DNA of 64,000 nucleotides from Alphaproteobacteria bacterium. Its GTDB lineage: Bacteria > Pseudomonadota > Alphaproteobacteria > Micropepsales > Micropepsaceae. The stretch spans positions 33,588-97,587 of the forward strand of contig CANJBZ010000010.1 in assembly GCA_947473475.1 (NCBI GenBank). The letters run 5' to 3'. This document shows positions 8,782 to 18,617 of the stretch, one piece after another; the first letter of the stretch is position 1; the number at the start of each line of letters is the position of its first letter. Below the pieces are notes generated by a model. The model was not told the DNA's origin, did not search any database, and saw only the letters and a program-made list of their open reading frames with translations. The position numbers and the translations under genes are program-made.

Positions 8782-9492
8782 GTGAAAATGCGAACTGCTT
8801 TGATCGTGCTGCTCACCGCTGCCGCCGCAGGTAGCGCGTCTCACGCCGCCCCCGCGCAAGACGTGTCCGGCATCTGGTGGGCCAACAGCTACAGCATGCA
8901 AATCCGTCCGGCGGACGGTAGCGCCCTGCCCTTCACGCCCGCGGGTGCTGAGGCCTATCGCAAGAACGTCGCGGGATTGAAAGACGGCAGCGTTGTCGAT
9001 GCGGCGCGCAAAGTGTGTGTGCCGGATGGCGTGCCGCGCATTCTGGCGACGCCCTATCCGTTCCAGATTTTCCAATCGCCGGGATTCACAACCATTGTGT
9101 ACGAGCAGAACCATGTCTTTCGCACCGTACCGATGGACCGGCCTGTGCCGACGGATGAAGAACTCGTCGCCTATCCTTTTTACTCCGGCAATTCGTTCGG
9201 GCATTGGGAAGGCGACACGCTTGTGGTGATGACCAAGGGCTTCAACGAGAAAACCTTCATCGACGCCAGCGGCATTCCGCACAGCGATCAGCTTCACGTC
9301 ACCGAGCGCATTCGCAAGATCAACGCCAAGACGCTGGAAGACACTGCCACCATCGAAGACCCCGCGATGTTTACCAAGCCGTGGACGGCGCGGTTCACCT
9401 ATGAGCTGCATCCCGAAGTGCGCATAGAGACGGCCTATATCTGCGGCGAAAAGCACCGCGACATTTCGCGGGTTAAAGGAGTTGTGCCATGA
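8782..9492 (+). CDS. secreted conserved protein of unknown function (paralogue 1)
   Basis: A 236-residue protein with a signal peptide (MRTALIVLLTAAAAGSAS, cleaved near HAAPA). I use GTG 8782 because GGGGGAAGG sits 8 nt upstream; ATG 8788 is the alternative. The mature part carries a recognisable but unnamed pattern: a single Cys in VCVPDGVPR, GHWEGDTLVVMTKGFNEKT, a PHSDQLHVTERIRK segment and a DPAMFTKPW ending. The next gene has the same pattern and overlaps its stop by 4 nt, so the two are translationally coupled paralogues. Function is unknown; the protein probably acts in the periplasm. Confidence 0.8.
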   Translation: MKMRTALIVLLTAAAAGSASHAAPAQDVSGIWWANSYSMQIRPADGSALPFTPAGAEAYRKNVAGLKDGSVVDAARKVCVPDGVPRILATPYPFQIFQSPGFTTIVYEQNHVFRTVPMDRPVPTDEELVAYPFYSGNSFGHWEGDTLVVMTKGFNEKTFIDASGIPHSDQLHVTERIRKINAKTLEDTATIEDPAMFTKPWTARFTYELHPEVRIETAYICGEKHRDISRVKGVVP

Positions 9493-10346
9493 AACGCAGC
9501 ATCGTTTTCACGAGCGCAATCCTTACCAGTCTCATGCTCGCCATGCCGCAATCGGCGATGTCGCAAAATGCGGCGCCCGATCTGAACGGCTTCTGGACGC
9601 ACGGATTCAGTCTCGGATTTGCGCCGCCGCCCGAGGGCGGTCCCGGTCCGGTGCAGGATTTCAAGACCATGGCGCAGATGCGCGCGATGGGACAGTTCGT
9701 GTTCCACGAGGGCAATTACAACAACCCCATCCTGCAGCCTTGGGCGGCTGATGTGGTGAAGAAGGCAGGCCAAGCGTCGAAAGAAGGCCATCGCGTGCCG
9801 ACGAAACAGGAAACGTGCTTTCCGTCCGGCGTGCCGAATTACTGGACGCACCCGCTGATGATGCAGGTGGTGCAGACCAAGGACTACGTCGTTTTCCTGC
9901 ACGCGCGCGATCATCAGATCCGCATCATCCATCTGAACAAGCCGCACGCCGCCAATCCGGCGCCGAGCTGGTACGGCGATTCCGTCGGACATTTCGAGGG
10001 CGACACGCTGGTCATCGACACCATCGGACTGAACGACAAGACGCCAGTCGACGTGTTCAACACGCCGCACACGGCAAAAGAGCATGTCGTCGAGCGCATT
10101 CGCGTCGTGCCGGGCCAGAATGGGCAGAAAAGTCTTGAAGTGCGGTTCACCGTCGATGATCCGGGCGCGTTCACCATGCCGTGGACGGGTGTCGAGATTT
10201 ATCGCGGCGCTGGCGGTGCCAACGGCGCCGTCGATCCAGTCGGCGGCGGCGACGTGCTGCAGGAAGAAGTCTGCGCCGAAAACAACCGCGCCATCGGCAT
10301 CGAAGACATCCCGGTTCCCACGGAGACGGTAAGCAAGTTTAGGTAA
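9489..10346 (+). CDS. secreted conserved protein of unknown function (paralogue 2)
   Basis: A 285-residue protein with an N-terminal signal (ending near SAMSQ). It repeats the block order of its upstream paralogue: CFPSGVPNYW, GDSVGHFEGDTLVIDTIG, PHTAKEHVVERIRVV and DPGAFTMPW. It is longer at the N-terminus and in the C-terminal tail. Its ATG overlaps the TGA of the preceding gene (ATGA). The shared blocks point to one fold in tandem duplicate, but I know no reaction for the family. About 80 nt after its stop lies a short stretch that reads like the tail of another gene. Confidence 0.8.
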   Translation: MKRSIVFTSAILTSLMLAMPQSAMSQNAAPDLNGFWTHGFSLGFAPPPEGGPGPVQDFKTMAQMRAMGQFVFHEGNYNNPILQPWAADVVKKAGQASKEGHRVPTKQETCFPSGVPNYWTHPLMMQVVQTKDYVVFLHARDHQIRIIHLNKPHAANPAPSWYGDSVGHFEGDTLVIDTIGLNDKTPVDVFNTPHTAKEHVVERIRVVPGQNGQKSLEVRFTVDDPGAFTMPWTGVEIYRGAGGANGAVDPVGGGDVLQEEVCAENNRAIGIEDIPVPTETVSKFR

Positions 10347-10427
10347 GCACGAACAAATTCTTCAGTCGCGCTTCACCTGCGAGCTGATGCAAGGCACGCG
10401 CGCCGTCATCGTGTTCACGCTGTAAGG
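10347..10427 (+). pseudogene. possible leftover C-terminus of a deleted gene
   Basis: Read in the +1 frame relative to the upstream gene, this stretch gives a protein-like tail including SRFTCELMQGTRAVIVFTL and a stop at 10425-10427. It has no start codon or ribosome site of its own. It could be the remnant of a deleted third paralogue or other gene, or chance coding-like sequence. Confidence 0.2.
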
Positions 10428-10430
10428 CAC

Positions 10431-11123
10431 TTAATACGGCACAGCGAGCGCCGCGCAGAGGAAGCGCATCAGCGGCGTCAGCGTGCGGAAGGCTTGCGTT
10501 ACCTCTTCCACGAAAGCATCGGACATCGCCGCTTTCGCCGATGAATCGGCGCCGGCTACGAAGCTCTTGCGGCGAATGTCGGCGATAAAAGGATGCGTAG
10601 CGTCGAAGCCCCTTGGCGGGCGCGTGAGTTGATTACCTTCGATGCCGCCGAACGCCGCAACGAATGGCTTGCTGGCGACCACCTTATTCCATTCCGCCGG
10701 ACGCTCGGCGATGCGCTGGCGGATTTTCAGCAGCGCGTCTGGATCGGGCATCCAGAGTCCGCCGCCGAAGAACACCTCGTCCGGCGCGATGTGAACATAG
10801 AAGCCGGGTGCATGGACATCCCGCCCCAGGCGATGACGGAACTGGCACGCCGCGTGCTCTTTGTATGGGCGCTTATCCTTTGAGAACCGCACGTCGCGAT
10901 GGATGCGAAACATGGAACCGCCGTTCGGGCGCGGATCGGCGACGAATTGCTTGGAGATTTTGGCCAGACGCGGCGCCATGGCGGCGATGAAATCCGACAT
11001 CGGCCCCTGCACGTCTTCGCGGAACCGCGGCTTGTTCTCCTCAAACCAGGCGCGGCCGTTGTTGGCTTTCAGTTCGCGGAAGAACACAAAAAAGTCTCTC
11101 CTAAAGCCAGCAAATTCCGTCAT
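10431..11123 (-). CDS. DUF2461 family protein
   Basis: A 230-residue protein with the DUF2461/TIGR02453 pattern: FFRELKANNGRAWFEENK near the N-terminus, FRIHRDVRFSKDKRPYK in the middle and the Gly-rich GGGLWMPDPDALLKIRQ. The family is widespread, usually single-copy and of unknown function. I start at ATG 11123, which has GGAGGGG 4 nt upstream; in-frame starts at 11138 and 11231 are possible but lie in a poorly conserved extension. It is transcribed away from the groESL promoter. Confidence 0.88.
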   Translation of the reverse strand: MTEFAGFRRDFFVFFRELKANNGRAWFEENKPRFREDVQGPMSDFIAAMAPRLAKISKQFVADPRPNGGSMFRIHRDVRFSKDKRPYKEHAACQFRHRLGRDVHAPGFYVHIAPDEVFFGGGLWMPDPDALLKIRQRIAERPAEWNKVVASKPFVAAFGGIEGNQLTRPPRGFDATHPFIADIRRKSFVAGADSSAKAAMSDAFVEEVTQAFRTLTPLMRFLCAALAVPY

Positions 11124-11346
11124 TGCCCCTCCGGCCATCCCGTTACCGCGCTTCTTTGCATAGTCCCTTCTTTCCGGCGCAAGAGGAATATTTCGGGACC
11201 GCTTTTGCCTCGAACTGCACTTCGGGGCCACTCGGATTTGGCTCCGAACGGAAGGATTGGAGCCAGAATTTTCACGCTTTCCTTGCTTTTCCCAGGGTCC
11301 AGCCCTTGACCGTCAGGACCCTCACGCCTATGTACCCGACACACGG

Positions 11347-11373
11347 TTAGCACTCTCACTACGGGAGTGCTGC
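11347..11373 (+). promoter_or_regulatory. CIRCE operator (HrcA site) upstream of groESL
   Basis: TTAGCACTC, nine spacer bases, then GAGTGCTGC: a good match to the CIRCE inverted repeat TTAGCACTC-N9-GAGTGCTAA with the last two bases changed. It sits about 75 nt before groES. CIRCE is the binding site of the heat-shock repressor HrcA, so groESL is predicted to be de-repressed on protein-folding stress. Confidence 0.9.
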
Positions 11374-11445
11374 CAAGTCCTTTTGCCTGATGGGGCAGAT
11401 ATCTTAAACCGCTGAATTTGTTAACTTTTAAACGAGGAGACCTAT

Positions 11446-11769
11446 ATGAAATTTCGTCCTCTTGGCGACCGCGTGGTCGTCCGCCGCGTGAAGGAAGAGC
11501 AGAAGACCGCTGGCGGCATCATCATTCCGGAAACCGCCCAGGAGAAGCCGCAGGAAGGCGAGATTATCGCCGTCGGCCCCGGCGCGCTGGATGATTCCGG
11601 CAAGCGCGTGCCGCCTGAAGTAAAGGCTGGCGATTTCGTGCTGTTCGGCAAGTGGTCCGGCACCGAAGTGAAGATCGATGGCGAAGAACTCCTGATCATG
11701 AAGGAGTCCGACATCATGGGCGTCGTCGAAGGCCGCACCGTCGCCAAGGGCGGCAAGAAGGCCGCTTAA
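11446..11769 (+). CDS. groES: co-chaperonin GroES
   Basis: A 107-residue protein starting [15 protein letters not shown], with the mobile-loop region [16 protein letters not shown] that contacts GroEL and the family ending [16 protein letters not shown]. It forms the heptameric lid of the GroEL folding chamber in the cytoplasm. It is slightly longer than most (about 95-100) because of a loop extension and a basic tail (AKGGKKAA). An AGGAGA site precedes the ATG. It lies behind a CIRCE operator and 123 nt before groEL. Confidence 0.98.
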   Translation: MKFRPLGDRVVVRRVKEEQKTAGGIIIPETAQEKPQEGEIIAVGPGALDDSGKRVPPEVKAGDFVLFGKWSGTEVKIDGEELLIMKESDIMGVVEGRTVAKGGKKAA

Positions 11770-11776
11770 GGAACAG

Positions 11777-11872
11777 GTGAGTAGTGAACAGTGAGTAGTG
11801 AATAGGGAATCCGTCCCGACGCGCTGCTCCAATCACTACTCACTATTCACCACTCACTACTCCCTACTCACT
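11777..11872. repeat. large imperfect inverted repeat between groES and groEL
   Basis: The left arm (11777-11810) is built of GTGAGTAGTGAA-type units and the right arm (11832-11872) of their complements (TCACTACTCACTATTCACC and similar), separated by about 20 nt. Transcribed, it would form a long hairpin inside the groESL mRNA, ending just before the groEL ribosome site (CAGGAGA). It could be a small non-autonomous mobile element or an mRNA processing/stability element. Confidence 0.7.
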
Positions 11873-11874
11873 GA

Positions 11875-13542
<1,668 letters not shown>

Positions 13543-13622
13543 TCCGCTGCGGGGCACAGCGCCCCGCGCGGATTACCCGCCGAAGCTCCGCAGGAGCGAA
13601 GGCGGGTTGATCCAAATGTTGT

Positions 13623-13658
13623 AAAAAGGGCCGGAGGAGCAATCCTCCGGCCCTTTTT
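13623..13658 (+). terminator. rho-independent terminator after groEL
   Basis: AGGGCCGGAGGA, loop GCAA, then TCCTCCGGCCCT and a run of T. The stem is perfect and A/T-flanked on both sides, so it could also work on the minus strand. Confidence 0.9.
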
Positions 13659-13740
13659 GTTTCACGCATGCCGTCTTTTCGACGCCACTCCAAGCCCTTA
13701 GAGTGACGGCGGTCTTGGGTGGGCGGCGATTCTGAACAGA

Positions 13741-14508
13741 GTGAGAATTTTGGGCCGTGGGCTGCGAACGCTCGCAATCCGCGTAGCTGGCGGCTTGGCG
13801 GTATTGCTCGTGCTGAGTTGGATTGTCGCCGGCTCAGAATCCTTTCAGGCCTGCCTGGATGGCGATGGCCGCGGAGTCGACGAAACCTCTTACGTAAAAG
13901 TGGCGTTGGCCGATGCCGCCGCGCCCGGCGCCCTGCAATGCACCGGCGACTTTCTCGATCAAAACGAGCCGTTGATTCTTGCGCTGACCGCGCTCTCGCT
14001 GATGTTCTTCGGCTTTGCGGTTTGGGGCATCGGCACCCGCGTGCAGCGGGCGTTTCTGGCGCAAGTGCCGGCGCGGGCCGAGGCCGCACGTACCCGCTTT
14101 CGCGCGCAGACCGGGCTGGAGACGGTTCATCTCGACTCCCGGAACGGGCTGCGCCTCACCGTCAAGAACTTCGGTCCAACGGCGGCTCATAAAGTGAGGT
14201 TTGCGGCGTTGTGTTCGACGCAGCCGCCGAGCCAGAAGATGATCGCGGACGCTCCGTCCGAAGCAGTCCTGCTCACCCTCTTCTCCGGTCAAACCGTGAC
14301 GATTGCGGTGTCAGGGGCTGACGCGATGGCGGCGCTCGAACGTGCGAAGACCGAAGGAACTCCTCTCTATGTCAGCGGCTGCATCCGCCATGTGGACGTT
14401 TATGGCCGCCACTGGCGCACGCACTTCTGCCGGATTTCTGCCCGCCCGGCAGAGGATCTCACGTTCGAACCGTTCGGTCCCTTCAACGATGAAATCCGCG
14501 AGGTCTGA
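13741..14508 (+). CDS. membrane protein of unknown function
   Basis: A 255-residue protein from GTG 13741. It has a hydrophobic segment at about residues 10-30 (AVLLVLSWIVAG) and another at about 80-97 (LILALTALSLMFFGFAVWGI). The two enclose a short loop with two Cys (QACLDG and LQCTGD). The rest (about 105-255) is soluble and may be cytoplasmic or periplasmic. I recognise no domain. The preceding bases show only a weak ribosome site. It is isolated between the groEL terminator and the CAP-domain gene. Confidence 0.65.
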   Translation: MRILGRGLRTLAIRVAGGLAVLLVLSWIVAGSESFQACLDGDGRGVDETSYVKVALADAAAPGALQCTGDFLDQNEPLILALTALSLMFFGFAVWGIGTRVQRAFLAQVPARAEAARTRFRAQTGLETVHLDSRNGLRLTVKNFGPTAAHKVRFAALCSTQPPSQKMIADAPSEAVLLTLFSGQTVTIAVSGADAMAALERAKTEGTPLYVSGCIRHVDVYGRHWRTHFCRISARPAEDLTFEPFGPFNDEIREV

Positions 14509-14590
14509 GCTTTGGCGCGGCATCTCGCACCGGCCTTCGTGCTGACGCAAATTGCGGCTAGTTTGTTTCGCTCGCCACAGCTTGCGTGAT

Positions 14591-15160
14591 ATGCGCCGCT
14601 CTCGCTTTGCCGCGTTCGCCTTTGCCGTCACGGCCGCCTTATCGGCCGCGCCCGTGCTTGCGCCGCGCGCACAGACGTATCGCGTCGTGGACCTGGAGGC
14701 ACTCGAACGCGCCGCCGAAGTCTCAATAGCGGACCGCATCGATACCGAGCGTGCGCGTCTGGCGCCCGGGGCGCCGCGTCTCACTGGCGATGCCGCGCTT
14801 AAGGCCATCGCCCATCAGCGTTCCTATGACATGACGCATGGCGCAGCCTTCGCGCATGAGGACAGCGAGGGTCGTTTCGCCATCGCCGATAAGGTCCGCG
14901 CGCGCTTCGGTCCGTATGGCACGATGGGTGAAAACATCATGATGGAGCGCGATCCCGCCCGCGCCTTCGATGCCGAAGCGTTTGCGCGGCGCGCCGTGCA
15001 GGGCTGGATGAACAGCGAAGGTCATCGCGAGAACATACTCTCCACCGCCTATGACCACAGCGGCGTCGGTGTCGCGATCAGAGGCGATTATGTCTACGCG
15101 ACGCAGGTTTTCTGGGGGCCGCCCCGGCGGGCAAACACCAAAGCCAACCGGCATCCGTAG
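14591..15160 (+). CDS. secreted CAP-domain (SCP/PR1) protein
   Basis: A 189-residue protein. ATG 14591 starts a signal peptide (RRSRFAAFAFAVTAALSA, cleaved near APRAQ). The mature part is a bacterial CAP/SCP domain: IDTERARLAPGAPRLTGD, the His of FAHEDSEGR, the GENIMM block and WMNSEGHRENIL followed by SGVGVAIRGDYVYATQVF. Bacterial CAP proteins are extracytoplasmic and mostly without an assigned reaction. The start at 14552 would add 13 residues ahead of the signal and is less likely. Confidence 0.88.
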   Translation: MRRSRFAAFAFAVTAALSAAPVLAPRAQTYRVVDLEALERAAEVSIADRIDTERARLAPGAPRLTGDAALKAIAHQRSYDMTHGAAFAHEDSEGRFAIADKVRARFGPYGTMGENIMMERDPARAFDAEAFARRAVQGWMNSEGHRENILSTAYDHSGVGVAIRGDYVYATQVFWGPPRRANTKANRHP

Positions 15161-15178
15161 GATATCGTCCGTATACGG

Positions 15179-15739
15179 TTATTTTACGCACTTGCGGCGC
15201 CGCGCGGCGCCGGCGGCAACCAGCGCGCCAGCCAAAAGCGCCATGCTGGACGGCTCAGGAATGGCAGCGTGCGAAGGTCCGTCCGTAACCACGGAGCTAC
15301 CGCCCGAATCGTTATGCGGTCCGCCATCGTTCGGTCCCTGCCCGCCGGGCGAACCGCCTCTTGGATCGACCTCAAAATCACCGGGAACAATGTCATTGTT
15401 TAAAGGCAGATCGCTGAACACGGTGTGCTGCGCGGACGGATCGTTGCTTCCTGAACCGCCGGTATCATTGTTTTCGCCGCTTTCGTGTTGATCGCCCGGA
15501 CTGCCGGATGTGCCGTTTTCGCCGCCATCGTTGTGGGGCGTGCCGCCCGCATGCGAATCCGGTGAACCCGCACCTTCGCCGTGTTCGCTGTTTCCGCCAT
15601 TGGGCGAGAGCGAATGCCATTTGCCGCCCTGATCGACCCAGCCCTCCCCGAAATTGGGAACGGCATAGGCCGCCGGCACTGCCAGAGACCACGAAGCCAA
15701 AAGAGCAAGACCAACCAGAACGAAACGCACCTGCACCAA
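15179..15739 (-). CDS. PEP-CTERM sorted secreted protein
   Basis: A 186-residue protein with an N-terminal signal (VLVGLALLASWSLAVPA), a low-complexity middle rich in Gly, Ser, Asp, Asn and His, and a C-terminal sorting signal: IPEPSSMALLAGALVAAG followed by ARRRK. This is the PEP-CTERM motif, recognised by an exosortase that anchors or releases the protein at the cell surface, usually in exopolysaccharide producers. The exosortase itself is not in this window. The start is uncertain (TTG 15739, GTG 15736 or GTG 15730). Confidence 0.75.
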   Translation of the reverse strand: MVQVRFVLVGLALLASWSLAVPAAYAVPNFGEGWVDQGGKWHSLSPNGGNSEHGEGAGSPDSHAGGTPHNDGGENGTSGSPGDQHESGENNDTGGSGSNDPSAQHTVFSDLPLNNDIVPGDFEVDPRGGSPGGQGPNDGGPHNDSGGSSVVTDGPSHAAIPEPSSMALLAGALVAAGAARRRKCVK

Positions 15740-15827
15740 TCCAATTTGATTGCGAGGTCACGCTACGCGAACTGTTGCGCCGCTCTAAATCGATTCAAAT
15801 TTTAAGTTTAATTGTGGGCGATGTGGC

Positions 15828-16049
15828 TCAAAACGAACCACCGGTTTCGATCCATTCCGCCGCCCGACCGGCATAGTAACCATGATCGTGCCCAGGATGA
15901 CGAAGCGCCAGAACCCGAACCGCCGCATCGAAGGCGTGTTCATCGCCGCAGCCGGAGGCGCGCAATTCCGTGTACGTTCTCAGCAGGATACCCCGGCACT
16001 CCGTGCACGGCTCCTCATCGCAAAAACCAGCCAAGAACGCCTCCCCCAC
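15828..16049 (-). CDS. small conserved-looking hypothetical protein
   Basis: A 73-residue protein with a natural amino-acid mix: an acidic Cys pair (DEEPCTECRGILLRTYTEL), a second segment DEHAFDAAVRVLALRHPG and an HDHGYYAG tail. Codon use looks coding and no other gene covers the region. The paired Cys and the His cluster could bind a metal, but I recognise no family. It is likely real though not certain. Confidence 0.5.
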   Translation of the reverse strand: MGEAFLAGFCDEEPCTECRGILLRTYTELRASGCGDEHAFDAAVRVLALRHPGHDHGYYAGRAAEWIETGGSF

Positions 16050-16142
16050 TTTTCTATTGAGCCGTACTTTTCCACTTTCGGTATCGTGGATGCTTTGATC
16101 GAAATCAAACTACCGGCACCGCCGGTTATTTCGGCTTCGGTC

Positions 16143-16169
16143 ATCACCTCCCCACGAGGGGGAGGTGAT
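16143..16169. repeat. palindromic repeat ATCACCTCCCC...GGGGAGGTGAT
   Basis: A perfect 11-nt inverted repeat with a 5-nt loop between the small hypothetical gene and the binding-protein gene. The C-rich core CACCTCCCC and its complement also occur at 32147-32291, 22998-23170 and 61875-62019, which suggests a dispersed REP-like family. Confidence 0.6.
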
Positions 16170-16202
16170 TGGTGGAGTATGCGCGGCGCGTGTAAAGGGC
16201 GG

Positions 16203-17183
16203 CTAAACGAGGCCGGCAGTGACGTCATTGAACAACTCGTCGACGGAGAACTTCCTCGGGATCATGCCGGTACGGAAGGCATAGTCGATCACCACCTCGA
16301 TATTGTGGCGGTTGGCTTCCAGCCCGAACGGGGTAAAGGCCGCGTTCGCCGGGGTTTCGTTCGCAACCCGTTTGGACTCGGCCATCATGCGCCACACTTC
16401 CCGCACGGCCTGCGGGTCCGAGCGCGTGAGGTCTTCCTTGACGGCGACCATGTGGTTGATCTGGATCGCGCCGCCATGCTTGGCCTGCCAGGCTTTCGCC
16501 GCGCCTTCCGGATCGGGAATGACCGTCTTGATGCGCGGATCGTCGATGGGGTCGGTCTGGATCGCATCGACTTCGCCGCGAAACAGCATCTCCTTCAAAT
16601 CCTGCTGCGGGATCATGGTGACGTTCGGCGGATCGCGCCATTCGGGCACGTTCGGCTTTTGCCAGGCAAACCATTTGATCTTGCTGACATCGACGCCGTA
16701 ATCGTCCGCCAGGATGCCGCGCAACCAGGACGGCGTCGTCGCCGTATACAGACGAACGCCGACGCGGGCGCCTTCCAAATCCTTCGGCTTCATCACGCCG
16801 CGTTTGGCATCGTACATCAGGAACGGGTGCTGAAAGCGGCTGAGATTGACGGCCGGCAAAAGCACCAGCTTGCGGCCATAGGTCTTGGCTTGCAGGAAGG
16901 TCACCAGCGACAGTTCGGTGACGTCGAATTCCATCGCCACCGAGCGGGCAAAGGCTGAAGCAGGTGTCGGCACTTTGGCGAAGTCGAGCGCGACCGATGG
17001 TGACTTCACCGCGCCGCTGTAAAGTGCATGCGTGTGCGGATAATCCCCAATCATACTCCAGAATTTCTTGCCGCCCGCGGCCGCTGCGTTCGCACCGCCA
17101 ACGCGGTTCAGGGACAGCGCCGCGCCGGTTGCCGCGAGCCCTTTCAAAATGTGGCGTCTGGTTGTCATGGCGTTGATTGTCAT
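16203..17183 (-). CDS. Tat-exported periplasmic binding protein-like protein (4,5-dihydroxyphthalate decarboxylase-like)
   Basis: A 326-residue protein with a twin-arginine leader (TTRRHILKGLAATGAALS) from ATG 17183, which has GAGGGGC upstream and overlaps the preceding stop (ATGA). The body resembles the substrate-binding fold shared by NMT1-like binding proteins and the 4,5-dihydroxyphthalate decarboxylase group: EFDVTELSLVTFL, LPAVNLSRFQHPFLMYD, and DLEGARVGVRLYTATTPSWL. An exported protein is more likely a binding protein than a decarboxylase. No ABC permease or ATPase is adjacent. It is coupled to the secreted protein at 17180-17857, which may share its pathway. Confidence 0.75.
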   Translation of the reverse strand: MTINAMTTRRHILKGLAATGAALSLNRVGGANAAAAGGKKFWSMIGDYPHTHALYSGAVKSPSVALDFAKVPTPASAFARSVAMEFDVTELSLVTFLQAKTYGRKLVLLPAVNLSRFQHPFLMYDAKRGVMKPKDLEGARVGVRLYTATTPSWLRGILADDYGVDVSKIKWFAWQKPNVPEWRDPPNVTMIPQQDLKEMLFRGEVDAIQTDPIDDPRIKTVIPDPEGAAKAWQAKHGGAIQINHMVAVKEDLTRSDPQAVREVWRMMAESKRVANETPANAAFTPFGLEANRHNIEVVIDYAFRTGMIPRKFSVDELFNDVTAGLV

Positions 17184-17857
17184 GGTGTTGTGCCCCTCAT
17201 GCCGCGAATTGTCCAAGGCAGCGCGCGCAGGAATTGGATCGCCTGCGCCGCGCCGTCGGTGACGGTTTCCGGATAGGTCACCCGGTATTTGACCATCCAT
17301 TTTCCGCCCACCATGGAAAACAGATGAAGTTGTGAGCGCACCTTCTGCACGGCGCCGAAGAAATCTTCGTTGTAGCGGAAGCTTGCGAGCGTGCCCGGCT
17401 GGCTGAAGCCGCGCTCGTCATGCGAGGTGATACCTTCGTCCAGAATTTCAGCGTTGCGATGCACTTCAAGAACGCCCATTTCCTCGTCGGCGAAGAGCTG
17501 CTCGGTCAACATGAAAAGCGCGCCGGCCACATCGTCTTTCGGCAGCGATTGCACCAGCGCCGACCCGATATCCAACGGCACGGGATAGACGTAAATCGTG
17601 ATCGCGACGCTCTCTTTACCGTTCTTGTCCTGAATGTAGGTGGCGCTTTCGTCCGTACGTTCGGAATTGTAGCTGATGACGTCGGCGCGTTTGAAATCGC
17701 CCACGCTTTCCGGAAACACCATGCCCGACGCGTCCTGGGTGTACGGTCCCATGACGTCCACGTCCTTGGGGTCCGGATAATAGGCTGCCTGCGCCGCCGG
17801 CATGCCGCCCGCCAACAACAGCCCGCACAGCCCCAAAGCCGCACCGCGAAAATGCAC
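17180..17857 (-). CDS. secreted protein of unknown function
   Basis: A 225-residue protein from GTG 17857 (AGGGGCAG upstream), beginning with a signal peptide (ALGLCGLLLAGGMPAAQA). The mature part starts YYPDPKDVDVMGPYTQD and has no motif I recognise; it ends in a segment that looks like a folded alpha/beta domain (VGGKWMVKYRVTYPETV). The open frame extends to 18154, but that part is unlike protein and covers the divergent promoter region. It is first in a two-gene operon with the Tat-exported binding-protein-like gene. Confidence 0.75.
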   Translation of the reverse strand: MHFRGAALGLCGLLLAGGMPAAQAAYYPDPKDVDVMGPYTQDASGMVFPESVGDFKRADVISYNSERTDESATYIQDKNGKESVAITIYVYPVPLDIGSALVQSLPKDDVAGALFMLTEQLFADEEMGVLEVHRNAEILDEGITSHDERGFSQPGTLASFRYNEDFFGAVQKVRSQLHLFSMVGGKWMVKYRVTYPETVTDGAAQAIQFLRALPWTIRGMRGTTP

Positions 17858-18137
17858 CTGAACTGCCCCTATAACCGTGGTCCGCCCGCATCTTAGCAAA
17901 TGCTTAGCTCTGGACCAATTCGGAGCTGCAGCGCGGTTTCGAACGTTGCCCCTGCGGTGGGTCCGCGTTGCGGCGCCATCTCCAGCCACTTTTCCCGCCA
18001 AGCGCATGCACAAATGCGTTGGCGGGGCCGATAAAACCCACCCCAGCCGCGACAAATACGGCTTGGCCGTGCTAGAAGCGGCCCTTCGAGGGGCTTCGGC
18101 CCCCCGCACGTACTTTGCCGCCGGAAGGGATGGGTCC

Positions 18138-18605
18138 ATGGCTGAAAAATTCACTCTGCGGGTTAACGGTTCCGATCACACGATCGAGGCCGATCCCGAC
18201 ATGCCGCTGCTGTACGCGTTGCGCGACGATCTTGGGATGTCCAATCCTCATTTCGGCTGCGGCTTGTCGCAATGCGGCGCCTGCACCGTGCATGTCGATG
18301 GCGTGGCGACTCGCTCCTGCGTCACGCCGGTCTCGCGCGTCGCGGGCCATGACGTGGTGACGCTCCAGGGTCTGGGCACACCTGAAAAACCCCATCCGCT
18401 GCAAACTGCCTATGTCGAAGAGCAAGTCGTGCAATGCGGCTATTGCCTGAACGGCTGGGTCATGACCGCGGCCGCCTTCCTGAACAAAACCAAGAAGCCG
18501 ACAGACGGACAAATTCGCGAGGCGCTGACGGGGCTGAAATGCCGCTGCGGCACCCACACGGCGATCATGCGCGCGGTTAAGCGCGCCGCCGACAAGATGG
18601 CTTGA
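18138..18605 (+). CDS. isoquinoline 1-oxidoreductase-type small subunit (two [2Fe-2S] clusters)
   Basis: A 155-residue xanthine-dehydrogenase-family iron-sulfur subunit. The plant-type ferredoxin cluster ligands are in CGLSQCGACTVHVDG and the upstream/downstream Cys of SRVA-flanking RSC; the second helical cluster uses CGYCLNGW and CRCGTH. It passes electrons from the molybdenum subunit encoded 12 nt downstream. ATG 18138 fits the family N-terminus (MAEKFTLRVNG). About 280 nt of non-coding sequence separates it from the divergent secreted protein, room for promoters both ways. Confidence 0.93.
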   Translation: MAEKFTLRVNGSDHTIEADPDMPLLYALRDDLGMSNPHFGCGLSQCGACTVHVDGVATRSCVTPVSRVAGHDVVTLQGLGTPEKPHPLQTAYVEEQVVQCGYCLNGWVMTAAAFLNKTKKPTDGQIREALTGLKCRCGTHTAIMRAVKRAADKMA

Positions 18606-18617
18606 GGGAGGGCTAAG

